DNA of 64,000 nt from Pollutimonas sp035515055. GTDB taxonomy: Bacteria; Pseudomonadota; Gammaproteobacteria; Burkholderiales; Burkholderiaceae_B. The stretch is taken from assembly GCA_035515055.1 (NCBI GenBank), contig DATJBV010000047.1:1-64000 (forward strand), given 5' to 3'. The notes below the pieces were generated by a model, which did not search any database, was not told the DNA's origin, and saw only the letters and a list, made by a program, of their open reading frames with translations. Positions 62,695 through 64,000 of the stretch are shown one piece after another (the stretch's first letter is position 1; every line of letters begins with the position of its first letter). A program made the translations under genes and the position numbers.

Positions 62695-64000
62695 ACAAGC
62701 GTCGAATCCGTATCGGTTGCGCATCGGGCTTCTGGGGCGACAGCGCCGAAGCCGCGCCGCAATTGCTGCATGGCGCCCAGTTGGACTACTTGGTCTTCGA
62801 CTACTTATCCGAAGTGACGATGTCCATCCTGGCTCGAGCCAGGGACAAGGACGCCAGCCTGGGCTACGCCCGGGATTTCGTCTCCCCCACGATGCGCAGC
62901 GTGCTGGGCGATGTGGCTGCGCAGGGGGTGAAAGTGATCGCTAATGCGGGCGGCATCAATCCGCGCGCATGTCGCGACGCGCTGGCGGCGGTCGCCGAAT
63001 CCCTGGGGCTGGTATTGAAGATAGCCATCGTACTGGGCGACGATCTCTTGCCGCAGCGGGAGCAACTGCGCCAAGGCGACGTTCGCGAATCAACCACCGG
63101 CGAACCGTTACCGACCGAGCCATTGAGCATTAACGCCTACCTTGGCGCGGAGCCCGTTCGCGCTGCCCTGGCCGCCGGCGCCGACGTTGTCATCACCGGC
63201 AGATGCGTAGACAGTGCATTGGTCTTGGGGCCCCTCATGCATGAATTCGGTTGGCGGGCCACCGATCTCGACAAATTGGCCAGCGGCAGCCTTGCCGGAC
63301 ATATTATCGAATGCGGCGTGCAAGCCGTTGGCGGCAACTTCACGGACTGGCGCATGGTCGACGGCTGGGACGACATGGGCTATCCCATTGTCGATTGCGC
63401 GGCCGACGGCAGTTTTATAGTGACCAAGCCGCAAGGAACCGGAGGCCTGGTCACTCCATTGACTGTGGCCGAACAGATCGTCTATGAAATCGGCGACCCG
63501 GCCAACTACATTTTGCCCGATGTCGTTTGTGACTTTACCCAGGTCACCTTGAAAGATTGCGGCGAGTCGCGAGTGGAAGTCAGCGGCGCCATAGGGAAAC
63601 CGGCAACCCGCGAATACAAAGTCAGTTGCACTTACCAGGACGGCTTTCGCTCGACGGCAATGTTCACGATGGTGGGCAGGGACGCCAACAAAAAGATCAA
63701 ACGCGTCGGCGAGAGCATTCTTGTCCGCACCCGTCGACTGTTTGCCCAGCGCGGACTTGGCGACTACCGGCGTACCAGCTTGAAAAGCATAGGTGCCGAG
63801 GACGCCTATGGAGCCAACGCTCGACATGGCGCGATCGCCAGCCGCGAGCAAGTCTTGCGTCTTGACGTGCATCACGACCAGGCCGCCGCACTAAAGATAT
63901 TTGCCAGTGAAATTGCTCCGGCGGGACTCGCCATGGGCCCTGGCCGTTGCAGCCTGGTCGGGGGCAGGCCGGGAGTCACCCCCTTGGTTCGGCTGTACTC
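62691..64000 (+). CDS. AtuA-family (DUF1446, acyclic terpene utilisation) protein, N-terminal part
   Basis: The frame is open from ATG 62691 (4-nt overlap with the carboxylase stop) to the window end, 436 codons, no stop. Features: RIRIGCASGFWGDSAEA at the start, VIANAGGINPRACRDAL, DVVITGRCVDSALVLGPL and KPQGTGGLVTPLTV, all characteristic of DUF1446. The molecular activity of AtuA is unknown, but it is required for growth on citronellol/geraniol in Pseudomonas. Its presence separates this cluster from the leucine (liu) cluster, which lacks it. Only the missing 3' end limits the call. Confidence 0.88.
   Translation, partial: MNKRRIRIGCASGFWGDSAEAAPQLLHGAQLDYLVFDYLSEVTMSILARARDKDASLGYARDFVSPTMRSVLGDVAAQGVKVIANAGGINPRACRDALAAVAESLGLVLKIAIVLGDDLLPQREQLRQGDVRESTTGEPLPTEPLSINAYLGAEPVRAALAAGADVVITGRCVDSALVLGPLMHEFGWRATDLDKLASGSLAGHIIECGVQAVGGNFTDWRMVDGWDDMGYPIVDCAADGSFIVTKPQGTGGLVTPLTVAEQIVYEIGDPANYILPDVVCDFTQVTLKDCGESRVEVSGAIGKPATREYKVSCTYQDGFRSTAMFTMVGRDANKKIKRVGESILVRTRRLFAQRGLGDYRRTSLKSIGAEDAYGANARHGAIASREQVLRLDVHHDQAAALKIFASEIAPAGLAMGPGRCSLVGGRPGVTPLVRLY

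Overview
The window is chromosomal DNA of a Betaproteobacterium, most likely of the family Alcaligenaceae (Bordetella / Achromobacter / Pusillimonas relatives). The basis is the high-GC coding style, a complete 14-gene nuo operon followed by a DUF2818 gene, a fused tsaB-rimI gene, the ligA-zipA-smc order, a Bordetella-type 16-stranded porin and repeated branched-chain (HAAT) ABC transporter operons. The family is an inference from gene content and order; no rRNA or other taxonomic marker is present. I see no tRNA, rRNA, insertion sequence, integrase, prophage or CRISPR array.

Layout. 1-5.5 kb: the 3' end of one livM gene meets, tail to tail across a bidirectional terminator, a second HAAT operon (livK-livH-livM::livG-livF) in which permease LivM and ATPase LivG form one polypeptide. 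5.8-7.8 kb: tightly coupled msrB-yciB-bolA-parvulin operon (oxidised-protein repair and envelope functions). 7.9-14.5 kb: smc, zipA and ligA on the minus strand (chromosome segregation, division, DNA ligation). 14.7-18.1 kb: lplT, then tsaB-rimI and a family-4 uracil-DNA glycosylase gene. 18.4-21.1 kb: OmpR/EnvZ-type two-component pair and an AhpC peroxiredoxin with its own promoter. 21.2-22.4 kb: ispD-ispF (MEP isoprenoid pathway). 22.4-29.8 kb: mfd, serB, a large MscS-family channel and a DUF2818 membrane protein whose 3' end overlaps the channel gene on the opposite strand. 29.8-44.4 kb: nuoA-N, complete respiratory complex I. 44.5-46.6 kb: ompW behind an FNR-type promoter, and a general porin. 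47-50.4 kb: ku-ligD, a two-gene bacterial NHEJ system. 50.5-51.5 kb: an SDR oxidoreductase.

51.5-64 kb is the most distinctive region. Two operons diverge from a 219-bp control region. Leftward is a complete HAAT importer (livK-H-M-G-F) translationally coupled to an alpha/beta hydrolase. Rightward is carboxyltransferase - acyl-CoA dehydrogenase - enoyl-CoA hydratase - biotin carboxylase/BCCP - AtuA-family (DUF1446) protein, the last cut by the window end. The rightward order is that of atuCDEF of acyclic-terpene (citronellol/geraniol) catabolism followed by atuA. I infer an import-and-degradation module for a branched-chain, possibly isoprenoid, carboxylic acid; the substrate is not determined by the sequence.

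Regulatory features that can be read directly include an ompW promoter with an FNR box placed exactly at -41.5 plus a second box 50 bp upstream, a near-leaderless promoter arrangement for mfd, perfect hairpins between the binding-protein and permease genes of both HAAT operons, an extended -10 before nuoA and a TTGACA promoter before the carboxylase operon.
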